From Pseudomonadota bacterium (lineage in GTDB: Bacteria; Pseudomonadota; Alphaproteobacteria; Micavibrionales; CSBR16-224), in the NCBI GenBank assembly GCA_013285465.1, contig CP053449.1:2442735-2506734 (forward strand): a stretch of DNA of 64,000 nucleotides. The letters run 5' to 3'. Both the position numbers and the translations under genes were made by a program. A model generated the notes under the pieces. That model had not been told where the DNA came from and did no database searches. It saw only the letters and a program-made list of their open reading frames with translations. Positions 1 through 8,396 of this stretch are shown here, piece after piece; within the stretch, counting starts at the first letter, position 1, and every line of letters starts with the position of its first letter.

Positions 1-238
1 GCAGCAACGGGTCATCGCCGATATTAAACGTCACCCATGTTCCCATGCCGATGGCGTTGATCTCTTCACCCGTCGCGGGAATTTTGCGTTTAATGGGACC
101 GCTGGATAAATCGGGAAGCTGCAGATTCCACCCCTCCATTTGTCCATATGCAAGGGGCGGCAGTCCCGCCAGCGCCGCCAGCGATACCGCACCGCCCAAA
201 AAATACCGGCGGCTGATTTTTCCGAAAATATCACCCAT
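1..238 (-). CDS. Aldo/keto reductase-like protein with TAT signal (partial)
   Basis: The gene runs off the left edge, so only the first 79 residues are visible. The N-terminus has a twin-arginine motif (SRRYFLGG at residues 9-16) followed by a hydrophobic stretch rich in Ala and Leu, typical of a TAT export signal. After the signal the segment IPATGEEINAIGMGTW resembles the first strand of aldo/keto reductases (the G-x-G-T/S-W element). Export as a folded periplasmic oxidoreductase is inferred. The ATG overlaps the last codons of the ArsC-like gene upstream on the same strand, so the two are probably cotranscribed. Fold assignment rests on a short stretch only. Confidence 0.6.
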   Translation of the reverse strand, partial: MGDIFGKISRRYFLGGAVSLAALAGLPPLAYGQMEGWNLQLPDLSSGPIKRKIPATGEEINAIGMGTWVTFNIGDDPLL

Positions 239-593
239 GTTTCCGGCCTAGAATGCGGTGATACTCTTCCGCGTCAAAGCCCAAAAGAATCTCGCCGCCC
301 GCCGTCAGAACAGGGCGTTTAATCACGGAGGGGTTATCACGCGCAATATGCACGGCCTGTTCCGCATCCATTGTGCTACGGACGGATTCAGGAAGTTTTT
401 TCCATGTCGTGCCGCGGCGGTTGATGACATTTTCCCAGCCATGCGCGTCAATCGCTTTTGCCAGCACCTCTTCATCAATCCCCAGTTTTTTATAATCATG
501 GAAATCATACATCACACCGGCCTCATCCAGAAAAGTAATGGCTTTTTTCATGGTGTCGCAATTCTTGATACCGTAGATTTTCACATCTTTCAT
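231..593 (-). CDS. ArsC/Spx-family (YffB-like) reductase
   Basis: A 120-residue thioredoxin-fold protein of the ArsC/Spx superfamily. It opens with KIYGIKNCDTMKKA, where Cys12 is the single redox cysteine of the YffB subgroup. The RxG-type segment NRRGTTWKKL and the NPSVIKRPVL segment are also family hallmarks. True arsenate reductases and Spx regulators share this fold, so the substrate is not known; YffB proteins are usually annotated only as putative glutathione-dependent reductases. I chose the ATG at 593 because GGAAGGAG lies about 8 nt upstream; an in-frame GTG at 602 is less likely. The 3' end overlaps the start of the aldo/keto reductase by 8 bp. Confidence 0.85.
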   Translation of the reverse strand: MKDVKIYGIKNCDTMKKAITFLDEAGVMYDFHDYKKLGIDEEVLAKAIDAHGWENVINRRGTTWKKLPESVRSTMDAEQAVHIARDNPSVIKRPVLTAGGEILLGFDAEEYHRILGRKHG

Positions 594-747
594 TCTACGC
601 ACTCCTTCCTACTCGTCATTTTCATGATGCCATTATAAACAGCCCTGCCCTTTTAAAAAACGGCTTTTTTTATATTTGGTGTTTGCAATTTTTGCCAAAC
701 CATGCGGTAATTTTACAGATGTTACGCAGCGCAAGGAGTGCACAATC

Positions 748-1569
748 ATGGCCCGCATATCCAAAATATTTCCGGTTTTTCTGATAACGGCGGCACTGTT
801 TCTCGGTGCGCCGCAAACGGCGCAGGCATTTGAAGCCGATCTGGTCGCCATTGAAAGCATGGGGGTCGAGGCTTTTCTGCCCGCTGCCGAAACAGGCGAT
901 GTGGAGGCGCAGACCATGACAGGGCTTGCCTATCTGACAGGTGTCGGTGCAGAGCAGGATGTCCCGACAGGTCTGGACTGGCTGAAAAAAGCCGCAGATG
1001 ACAATAATGATGCCTATGCGCAATTTGTTCTGGGGAAAATTCTCGCATCAGATACAATCCCCGGCATTCCCTCCGATCCCGCACAGGCAAAAATCTGGCT
1101 GCAAAAAGCCGTCAATCAAGGTGTTCAGGATGCCGGACGGGTTTTGACGGATATGAAAGACGCCGATACCGCAACGGAAACGCCGGACGCACTGCGCAGC
1201 AAGGCGGAAAAAGGCGATGCGGCGGCACAGTACCGCTTATCCATGGCGCATTATTTCGGCACGGACGGTTTTGAAAAAGATTTGAAAGCCTCGCTGAAAT
1301 GGCTGGGCGAGGCCGCCCATGGCAATGATGCCGCAGCGCAATTACTGCTGGGGCTGCGGCTGATGGATAAAGGCTATGACACGGATGGCATGATCTGGTT
1401 CAAACGGGCCGTTGCGCAAAAAAACGCCGAAGCGGAATACAGGCTGGGGCTTTACTATCTCCGCTATGATATGTCGGGGCAGAATTACGGTGCGGGCTGG
1501 CGTTTGCTGCAGCGGGCCGCCGAAAAAGGCGACACCCGTGCCCAAAAAATCCTGTATAGCGGCGATTAA
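748..1569 (+). CDS. Exported Sel1-repeat (TPR-like) protein
   Basis: A 273-residue protein with an N-terminal signal peptide (FPVFLITAALFLGAPQTAQA, cleavage likely after AQA). The mature part is built from Sel1-like repeats, seen as AAETGDVEAQTMTGLAYLTG, AAEKGDTRAQKIL and similar blocks of about 36 residues with the A-x-x-G-x-x-x-A pattern. Sel1 proteins are scaffolds for protein-protein contacts, often in the envelope; no catalytic motif is seen. The start follows AAGGAG at 11-12 nt spacing; an upstream in-frame ATG at 676 would add 24 residues in front of the signal peptide and is less likely. Confidence 0.8.
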   Translation: MARISKIFPVFLITAALFLGAPQTAQAFEADLVAIESMGVEAFLPAAETGDVEAQTMTGLAYLTGVGAEQDVPTGLDWLKKAADDNNDAYAQFVLGKILASDTIPGIPSDPAQAKIWLQKAVNQGVQDAGRVLTDMKDADTATETPDALRSKAEKGDAAAQYRLSMAHYFGTDGFEKDLKASLKWLGEAAHGNDAAAQLLLGLRLMDKGYDTDGMIWFKRAVAQKNAEAEYRLGLYYLRYDMSGQNYGAGWRLLQRAAEKGDTRAQKILYSGD

Positions 1570-1612
1570 GAACAAAGCCGCACAAAAACAGGCATCGTAA
1601 AACCGCAAAAAA

Positions 1613-2077
1613 ATGGACTGGTATTTCACCTTAAAAACCCTGCATATTCTCAGCGCCGCGATCTTGTTCGGCACAGGGCTGGGGATTGCTTTTTTCATGT
1701 ATGCCGCGCGCTTTGCCGAAAATCTGCACCAGAAATATTACGCCGCGCGCTTTACCGTTCTGGCTGATTTCATCTTCACGCTTCCCGCCGTTATCCTGCA
1801 GCCGCTGACGGGTTTTCTTCTTATAATCGAAGGCGGCTACTCCTTCCATGACACATGGATTATCCGGAGTAGCGCATTATATCTGCTGGTCGGCCTGTGC
1901 TGGATTCCCGTTGTTTTTATCCAGATCAGATTGCGCAATATGCTGCGTCATGCCATCGACAACGACACATCTCTGCCCGCAAATTATACAAAATTGTTCC
2001 GCATCTGGTTTCTGCTCGGCTGGCCGGCCTTTGCGGGCGTGGTCGGCATTTTTTACCTGATGGTCGCAAAACCGTAA
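1613..2077 (+). CDS. DUF2269-like integral membrane protein
   Basis: A 154-residue protein with four predicted membrane segments. It begins MDWYFTLKTLHILSAAILFG, the His-containing first helix typical of DUF2269 proteins, and has the conserved LQPLTG and W-I-x-x-S pattern further on. Function is unknown for the family; heme or cofactor binding by the conserved His in the first helix has been suggested for related folds but is not shown. It sits between the Sel1 gene and a saccharopine-dehydrogenase-like gene 19 bp downstream, and is probably cotranscribed with the latter. Confidence 0.75.
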   Translation: MDWYFTLKTLHILSAAILFGTGLGIAFFMYAARFAENLHQKYYAARFTVLADFIFTLPAVILQPLTGFLLIIEGGYSFHDTWIIRSSALYLLVGLCWIPVVFIQIRLRNMLRHAIDNDTSLPANYTKLFRIWFLLGWPAFAGVVGIFYLMVAKP

Positions 2078-2096
2078 GATTGAAAGAAAACACTCC

Positions 2097-3215
2097 ATGG
2101 CATCCCTGACGCGCATTCTTGTTATCGGCGGATACGGTAATTTCGGCAGCTATATCTGCCGCCGCCTTGCGCCGCATCCGCAAATCCGGCTGATTATCGG
2201 CGGCCGTGACGCAAAAAAAGCCGCAGATTTTGCCGCGACGCTGACGGATGCCGCGCATAAACCCGCAACCGCCGTGCTGGATATTACAAAAGACATGAGC
2301 GCGGTTTTAAAAAGCGCCGCGCCGGATATGGTCATCCATACCTCCGGCCCGTTTCAGGGGCAAGGCTATGATGTTGCCAAAGCCTGCATCGCCGCCGGCT
2401 GCCACTATGCCGATCTTGCCGATGCGCGGGATTTCGTCTGCGGCATCACCGCGCTGGATCAGGATGCAAAACAACGCGGCGTCACCGTTATCAGCGGCGC
2501 AAGCTCCGTCCCCTGCCTGTCCGCCGCCGTTATCGACCGTTACCAAGACCGTTTCCAAAGCATCGACAATATTGATTACGGCATCGCCACCGCACAGCAG
2601 ACCAATCGCGGCTTGGCGACGAGTTCCGCCATTCTTAGCTATGTCGGGCGTCCCTTCGAAACCCGCATGAACGGCAAAATGCAAAAAACCTATGGCTGGC
2701 AAAATCTGCGCAGTCATATCTATCCCGAAATCGGCAAGCGTCTGCTGGCGGATTGCGATATCCCTGACCTTGCCTTGTTTCCGCAACGCTATCCCGCTGT
2801 GAAAACAATCCGCTTTGGCGCGGGAACGGAAAGCCGCCTGCAACATCTCGGATTATGGCTGTTGTCATTCCTGCCGCGCAGCGGGCTGATAAAAAGCCTC
2901 GTGCCGCTCGCCCCGCTGCTGTATAAAATCTCGCGCCTGTTTGACCCGTTTGGCAGCGGCAAAAGCGCCTTCCATCTGCGTCTGACGGGAACGGATCATA
3001 GCGGCGAAACAAAAACGCTGACTTTTTACATCATTGCCAAAAGCAATCACGGGCCCTATATTCCGTCAATACCCGCAATTATTCTGGCGCAAAAACTGGC
3101 CGCAGGGGATAGATTGCCGCAAGGTGCCTTTCCTTGTCTTGATGTCATTACGCTTGGGGAATATCAGGCGGCACTGGACGGGCTGGATATCACATTTTTA
3201 ACGGAAGAAACATGA
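2097..3215 (+). CDS. Saccharopine dehydrogenase-like NAD(P)-binding oxidoreductase
   Basis: A 372-residue protein with an N-terminal Rossmann fold (ILVIGGYGNFGSYICRRL, residues 6-23) and the layout of the saccharopine dehydrogenase family. After the nucleotide site come an S-G-P-F segment (HTSGPFQGQG) and the Y-A-D-L-A-D-A-R-D segment that is characteristic of these enzymes. The substrate is not predictable; family members outside lysine metabolism are often of unknown role. The stop overlaps the next start (ATGA), so it is translationally coupled to the downstream GNAT acetyltransferase. Confidence 0.75.
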   Translation: MASLTRILVIGGYGNFGSYICRRLAPHPQIRLIIGGRDAKKAADFAATLTDAAHKPATAVLDITKDMSAVLKSAAPDMVIHTSGPFQGQGYDVAKACIAAGCHYADLADARDFVCGITALDQDAKQRGVTVISGASSVPCLSAAVIDRYQDRFQSIDNIDYGIATAQQTNRGLATSSAILSYVGRPFETRMNGKMQKTYGWQNLRSHIYPEIGKRLLADCDIPDLALFPQRYPAVKTIRFGAGTESRLQHLGLWLLSFLPRSGLIKSLVPLAPLLYKISRLFDPFGSGKSAFHLRLTGTDHSGETKTLTFYIIAKSNHGPYIPSIPAIILAQKLAAGDRLPQGAFPCLDVITLGEYQAALDGLDITFLTEET

Positions 3216-3685
3216 AGACGGATATAAAAACCATTCCCGCAAGCGACCTGGATGCTGTTGTCGCCGTGCAGCAGCAATCCTATCCGAAAGAATTATGGGA
3301 GGATGCCGCGATCTTCCGCGAAAAACAGCGTGTCTTTCCGGAAGGCGCATTAGGATGGTATCAGGACGGTGTTTTGCAGGCCTATCTTTTCGTGCATCCC
3401 TGGCGCAAAAATGAAACGGCGCCGCTCTTTACGGAAAATATGTCTCTACCCGAAAATCCCGACTGCCTTTATATCCATGACCTTGCCATCGCCCCCGCCG
3501 CGCGCGGCAAAGGTGCGGCGCGCGCTTTGGTCACAGCCGCTTTCGCGCTGGCGGAAGAAAACGGGCTGGAGCATTTTTCACTGGTCGCCGTGCAGAATTC
3601 CGAAAGCTTCTGGAGCAAATTCGGCTTCACCCCTTATAAGTCTTTGACCTATAGCGGCGTACCCGCCACCCATATGGTGAAATAA
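3212..3685 (+). CDS. GNAT-family N-acetyltransferase
   Basis: A 157-residue GNAT protein. The acetyl-CoA loop is visible as DLAIAPAARGKGAARALV (the R-x-x-G-x-G/A motif A), followed by the usual C-terminal N/S-E-S-F-W-x-x-x-G-F segment that forms the last strand. The acceptor substrate cannot be told from sequence. It overlaps the saccharopine-dehydrogenase-like gene by 4 bp and converges on a nitrilase-family gene that ends 3 bp away. Confidence 0.8.
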   Translation: MKTDIKTIPASDLDAVVAVQQQSYPKELWEDAAIFREKQRVFPEGALGWYQDGVLQAYLFVHPWRKNETAPLFTENMSLPENPDCLYIHDLAIAPAARGKGAARALVTAAFALAEENGLEHFSLVAVQNSESFWSKFGFTPYKSLTYSGVPATHMVK

Positions 3686-3687
3686 TG

Positions 3688-4563
3688 TTATTTCCACGAC
3701 ATGTCATAAAGATCTGTGCGGCGGTCTTTTAAATTTTGCACCGTGCCGCTTGTGCGCGCCTTATGCAGCGCAGGAATATCCAGATCGGCAGCAATCAGGG
3801 CTTCCTCCTCCGCAGCGGCGATTGCCGCGATACCGTCTTTTGCAAAACCGTAATCACAAGGCGTTAAAATACAGCTTTCAGCATAGTGATGATCGGCATT
3901 TTCGACATTCTCCAAATATCCTGTGCCGCCCGCCGCCACAACGTAATACTGGTTTTCCACCGTCCGCGCATGGCAGCAATAACGCACACGGTAATAGCCC
4001 TGGCGCTCATCCGTGCAGAACGGCACGAATAAAATCTCCGCGCCGTCATCGGCCAGTTTTCGCGCCGCTTCGGGGAATTCGGAATCATAACAGATCAGCA
4101 CGCCGATCGGGCCGCAATCCGTCTTAATCACGCGGAGCGTATCGCCGCCCTGCAAATGCCAGCATCCGGCTTCATTCGGGGTCGGGTGCAACTTGTCCTG
4201 CGTGACAAAGCCGCCATCCCGCAAAGCGATATAACAGCTGTTACGCACCGCACCTTCCGCATCTTTATGCAGATGCGAGCCGCCGATAATATTGATGTTA
4301 TGTTTTGCCGCCAGATTTTTTAAAAATTCCTGCCAGCGCGGCGTATAATCGCTCAGCGCCGCAACACCTTCGGCAAGGCTCAGTTTTTTCTCCGCCGCCG
4401 ATAACAGACACAAGGTCAGCAATTCCGGGTAAAGAATAAAATCCGTACCGTCTCCCGCCGCCGCCGCGGTAAAATCATCCAGCCGCTTTTCAAATTCCTC
4501 TGCCGAGGCCACGCGCCGCATCCCGCATTGCAATGCCGCCACGCGAATCTTTTCTTTCGCCAT
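3688..4563 (-). CDS. Carbon-nitrogen hydrolase (nitrilase superfamily)
   Basis: A 291-residue nitrilase-superfamily amidase. The catalytic Glu-Lys-Cys triad is visible: Glu in FILYPELLTL, Lys in TQDKLHPTPNE and Cys in GVLICYDSEFPE. The His-rich PTPNEAGCWHLQGGD segment is typical of the branch containing putative amidohydrolases of unknown substrate. The ATG at 4563 gives the expected N-terminus MAKEKIRVAALQ; an in-frame ATG at 4590 would add nine residues. The gene is transcribed away from fadE and shares its long AT-rich upstream region. Confidence 0.85.
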   Translation of the reverse strand: MAKEKIRVAALQCGMRRVASAEEFEKRLDDFTAAAAGDGTDFILYPELLTLCLLSAAEKKLSLAEGVAALSDYTPRWQEFLKNLAAKHNINIIGGSHLHKDAEGAVRNSCYIALRDGGFVTQDKLHPTPNEAGCWHLQGGDTLRVIKTDCGPIGVLICYDSEFPEAARKLADDGAEILFVPFCTDERQGYYRVRYCCHARTVENQYYVVAAGGTGYLENVENADHHYAESCILTPCDYGFAKDGIAAIAAAEEEALIAADLDIPALHKARTSGTVQNLKDRRTDLYDMSWK

Positions 4564-5027
4564 ATCCGTCCATCCGTTTTTTTGTCTCATAGATCATCCG
4601 GCACATATCATACGTCATATATATGAAAGAACAAGCGCCGACAATCTGTCACTTATCAGTCGTAAATCCCTTGCCCTTTCCCGCAAAGCCGCACAACCGC
4701 AAGTTATATTTTGTATAATTATTATGTTATTGTTTTATTAATAATTACGGTTTGAAAGACGGTCATCGCCGCATCCGTAACGCGCCTGTGAGTCGGAAGA
4801 ATCATCCCGTAAAATTTAAGATTATGGTAAGAATAACACCTTATTTTTCAATAAGTTTTAAAAATATGTGAAATAATATCCCCTCATATGACATAACCCT
4901 GAACTATCTGCCCAATACGCCCCCGCAGTTGCGATATTATCTTGACATGATACGACCCGTTTTGGTGTAATACCGCCGTATTTCATACATGACATAAATG
5001 CACGTTCAACAACAGGAGAGAAAACCC
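4564..5027. other. AT-rich intergenic region between divergent genes
   Basis: About 460 bp with no open frame I can support. It is clearly AT-richer than its surroundings (runs of ATTATTATG and TTATTAATAATTA around 4715-4750) and separates the divergent nitrilase and acyl-CoA dehydrogenase genes. Apart from the sigma-70-like promoter near 4942 I see no hairpin or repeat I can name. Confidence 0.6.
4942..4971 (+). promoter_or_regulatory. Sigma-70-like promoter for fadE
   Basis: A perfect -35 hexamer TTGACA (4942-4947) is followed after 18 bp by TGTAAT (4966-4971). It lies 56 bp upstream of the acyl-CoA dehydrogenase start, which has its own AGGAG ribosome site. Confidence 0.55.
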
Positions 5028-7344
5028 ATGATCCGCAAAAAGATTCTGGAGACGTATAAAAAGGTTATGCCGCCGATTTCGCAGACCGAAAAAGAGGCGC
5101 TGGAATCCGGCACCGTCGGCTTTGAAGGCGAGCTGTTTAAAGGCAAGCCCGATTTCGACAAAATGCGCAGCCTGCCGACCCCCGAACTCTCCGCGAAAGA
5201 ACAAGCCTTTATTGACGGTCCCGTGCAAGAACTTTGCGACATGATCGATAACTGGAAAATCAACAATAACGGCAATGATTTCGGCGATCTTCCCGATGAA
5301 ATCTGGGATTTCATGAAAGAAAACAAATTTTTCGGCATGGTTGTGCCGGAAAAATATGACGGTCTCGAATTTTCCGCTTATGCGCATTCGCAAGTCGTAA
5401 TGAAATTGTCCTCCCGCAGTATTACTGCCGGCGTCACCGTTATGGTTCCCAACTCCCTCGGCCCGGCCGAGCTGATCCATGAATACGGCACACAGGATCA
5501 AAAAGATTATTATCTGCCGCGCCTTGCCAAAGGTGAGGAAATCCCCTGTTTCGCACTGACAGGCCCGAATGCGGGTTCTGATGCGGGCGGCATGCCGGAT
5601 ACGGGCGTTGTCTGCAAAAACGAAAAAGGCGAACTGGGCATCAAAATCAACTGGGACAAACGCTATATTACGCTGGGCCCCGTTGCGACACTGATCGGTC
5701 TGGCTTTCAAAATGGAAGATCCCGACGGTCTGCTTGGCGACAAAAAAGATATCGGCATCACCTGCGCCCTGATCCCGTCTGTCTGATCTGCCGGGTGTTT
5801 CAATCGGTGACCGCCACCGTCCGATGAATGTGCCGTTCCAGAACGGCCCCAATCAGGGTAAAGACGTCTTTATCCCGCTGGATAACATTATCGGCGGTAA
5901 AGAGCGCGCCGGACAGGGCTGGAAAATGCTGATGGAATCACTGGCTATCGGCCGTTCCATTTCGCTTCCGGCACAATCGACTTCTGGTGCGAAAATGGCA
6001 ACACGCCTGACCAGCGCCTATGGCCGCGTCCGCCGCCAGTTCAATATGCCGGTCGGTAAATTTGAAGGCGTCGAAGAAGTTATGGCACGCATGGCCGGTA
6101 CGACCTATATGATGGATGCTGCCCGTACGGCAACCGTCCAGATGGTTGACCGTAAAGAGCGTCCCGCCATCCCGTCTGCCATCGTCAAATACCATCTGAC
6201 GGAAAAAATGCGTAAAACCGTTAATGACGCCATGGATATTCACGGCGGTAAAGCTGTCAGTGAAGGCCCGAGCAACCTGCTGGCCGAAGCCTATAAAGGT
6301 ATTCCGATCGCCATCACGGTTGAAGGCGCGAATATCATGACACGTAACCTGATCATCTTCGGTCAGGGCATGGTACGCTCGCATCCTTACATGCTGAAAG
6401 AAATTCAGGCCGCTGAAGACAATGACGAGAAAGCTCTGACCAAACATCTGGTCGGCCATATCCTCAACAGTGTCATCAATGCCGGACGCAGCATGTGGCT
6501 GGGCGTGACAAACGGACGCCTGACACGCACACCGACAAAAGATAAAAACACCAAGCGTTATTATCAGAAAATCAATAAATTGTCGGCACAGTTCAACCTG
6601 CTTTCCAACGTCTCCGCAGGCGTATTGGGCGGCAGCCTGAAACGGAAAGAGCGCGTGACGGCACGTCTTGGCGATGTCCTCAGCAACATGTATATCGCTT
6701 CCGCAACCCTGCGCCATTTCGAAGCGCAAGGCAGCAATAAGGAAGATATCCCGTTGATGAAATGGGCTGCCGAGCAGTCGCTGCATGATGCGGAAAAAGC
6801 CATGAATGACCTTCTGGATAACTACCCGAACAAATTTGTCGGCGGTATCCTGAAGCTGATGACGGCACCGCTCAGCGTTCTGCCCTTCTTCGGACGCCAA
6901 AGCAACAAAGCACCGTCCGACAAGCTGGACCATCAGGTTGCCACGCTGGTTTCCACACCGGGCCCGGCACGTGACCGTCTGACGGGTGGTATTTATCTGC
7001 CGACAAATGAAAAAGAGCCGCTCTTCATTCTTGAAGACGCGTTCAAAAAAGTCGTTGCGGCAGAACCGCTGGAAAAGAAAATCAACGAAGCCGTCAAAGA
7101 AGGCAAGCTGGACAGCAAAGATCTGGACAAGGCCGTTAAAGCCAAAATCCTGTCGAAAGCAGAAGCCCAGCTGATCAAAGACGCCAATGCCGCGCGCGAA
7201 GCCGTGGTTGCCGTTGATGCTTTCGAAGACAAAGGCAATCAGGCGCTGCGTGCCAAACGCGCCGCCGAAAAACAGGCCGCTTCCGCTCCTGCTGCATCCA
7301 AAGCCGCAGCAAAGAAAAAGAAAGCGCCTGCCAAAAAGAAATAA
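5028..7344 (+). pseudogene. fadE: FadE-type acyl-CoA dehydrogenase, frameshifted
   Basis: Encodes the FadE-type acyl-CoA dehydrogenase of fatty-acid beta-oxidation in two frames. The first part (to the TGA at 5784-5786) holds the N-terminal domain: RKVMPP-like start, FSAYAHSQV, GPAELIHEYG, CFALTGPNAGSDAGG and KRYITLGP. The second part continues from 5787 with RPMNVPFQNG, GQGWKMLMESLAIGRSISLP, ITVEGANIMTRNLIIFGQG and the long C-terminal domain of this family. At the break the bases TCTG occur twice in tandem (5778-5785); deleting one copy restores L-I-P-S-D-L-P-G-V, the family sequence. Unlike E. coli FadE it lacks the N-terminal membrane segment, and it ends in an Ala/Lys-rich tail. Start chosen at the ATG behind AACAGGAGAG. 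Either a recent mutation or an assembly error. Confidence 0.88.
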
Positions 7345-7382
7345 ACAGGTGATCCGCGCTCTGCGCGGAGAAACAAAGGAAA

Positions 7383-7413
7383 CGGCGGAGAATTTTTTCT
7401 CCGCCGTTTTTTT
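7383..7413 (+). terminator. Rho-independent terminator after fadE
   Basis: A 10-bp inverted repeat, CGGCGGAGAA (7383-7392) and TTCTCCGCCG (7397-7406), is followed by seven T residues. It ends transcription from fadE just before the ribosome site of the next gene. Confidence 0.85.
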
Positions 7414-7433
7414 GAAAAGGAGACTCCCAAACC

Positions 7434-8207
7434 ATGATGTCGCTGACCATTATTATGACGGCGTTTTTTGCCTCTCTCCTGACCCTGTTTTCCGGATTCG
7501 GTCTCGGCACAATCCTGATGCCTGTTGTCGCGATTTTTTTCCCCGTCACCGTTGCCGTCGCCATGACGGCTGTCGTCCATCTGTTAAACAGCCTGTTCAA
7601 ACTGGCAACGCTTTGGAAATATATTGACTGGCGCGTCACCGCACGCTTTGGCATCCCTGCAATGATTGCGACCGTACCCGGCGCATGGCTGCTGGCAAAA
7701 CTCGCCGTTTTGCCGGAAATTCATTCCTATACGGTATTTGGAGCAACGGCGGAAGTCACCCCCGTCAAACTGGCTGTGGGATTATTGCTGATTTTCTTCG
7801 CGACGCTGGAATGGCTTCCCGTTCTGAAAAAGATCAACCTCTCCGCCCGCACCCTGCCGCTCGGCGGTATTTTAAGCGGTTTTTTCGGCGGATTATCGGG
7901 GCATCAGGGCGCGTTCCGCAGCGCTTTTCTGATCCGTGCAGGTCTGGATAAAGACCGGTTCGTGGCCAGCAATGCGGCCATTGCCGCGCTTGTCGACATC
8001 ACCCGCCTTGCCGTTTACGGTCTTAATATCACGCTAATTATGGCGCAGGCGAATATGCCGCTTCTGGCCGCCGCGACCCTTGCCGCCTTTGCCGGCGTAT
8101 TGGCAGGCAAGGCCGGGCTGAAAAAAGTCACGATCGGCTTTGTCCAGAAACTTGTCGCCGCAACATTATATCTTCTGGGTCTCCTGCTAACAGCCGGACT
8201 GATTTAA
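7434..8207 (+). CDS. TauE/SafE-family membrane permease
   Basis: A 257-residue membrane protein of the TSUP (TauE/SafE, DUF81) family with about eight hydrophobic helices in two halves. The signature is visible in each half: SGFGLGTILMPV at residues 18-29 and GILSGFFGGLSGHQGAFRSA at about 144-163. Members export sulfite or organosulfonates or move other small anions; the substrate is not evident here. The start follows AAAAGGAG, which lies immediately after the fadE terminator, so a separate promoter or read-through is needed. A second in-frame ATG follows directly. Confidence 0.82.
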   Translation: MMSLTIIMTAFFASLLTLFSGFGLGTILMPVVAIFFPVTVAVAMTAVVHLLNSLFKLATLWKYIDWRVTARFGIPAMIATVPGAWLLAKLAVLPEIHSYTVFGATAEVTPVKLAVGLLLIFFATLEWLPVLKKINLSARTLPLGGILSGFFGGLSGHQGAFRSAFLIRAGLDKDRFVASNAAIAALVDITRLAVYGLNITLIMAQANMPLLAAATLAAFAGVLAGKAGLKKVTIGFVQKLVAATLYLLGLLLTAGLI

Positions 8208-8396
8208 AACAACAGCATGATCAGTTGCCGGATTTGCCACACTAACAATATACGGTATTCATAAAGCCTGAAAATGCATATATCTTGTCTTTTTTTGAAA
8301 AAGCCTCTTGTTATTTCACCGTAAAACTGTGACAACAGGACGAAGGGCGTTTTACTTTAAAACGGGATTCGGATAAACGCAGGGTTTGGGTGCATA
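8208..8396. other. Leader region of the purine operon
   Basis: A 189-bp region preceding purF that must contain the operon promoter. It is AT-rich and contains a small inverted repeat, GTTTTA/TAAAAC separated by a few bases, near 8349-8364. I do not see a recognisable purine (guanine or PRPP/ppGpp) riboswitch core, and no PUR-box-like pair that I would defend. Confidence 0.45.

Noticed and set aside
5770-5830. Programmed ribosomal frameshift in fadE
   Set aside because: There is no slippery heptamer or stimulatory hairpin; a TCTG tandem duplication explains the break exactly.
8208-8396. Purine or PRPP/ppGpp riboswitch before purF
   Set aside because: No conserved core of any known class could be identified by eye.
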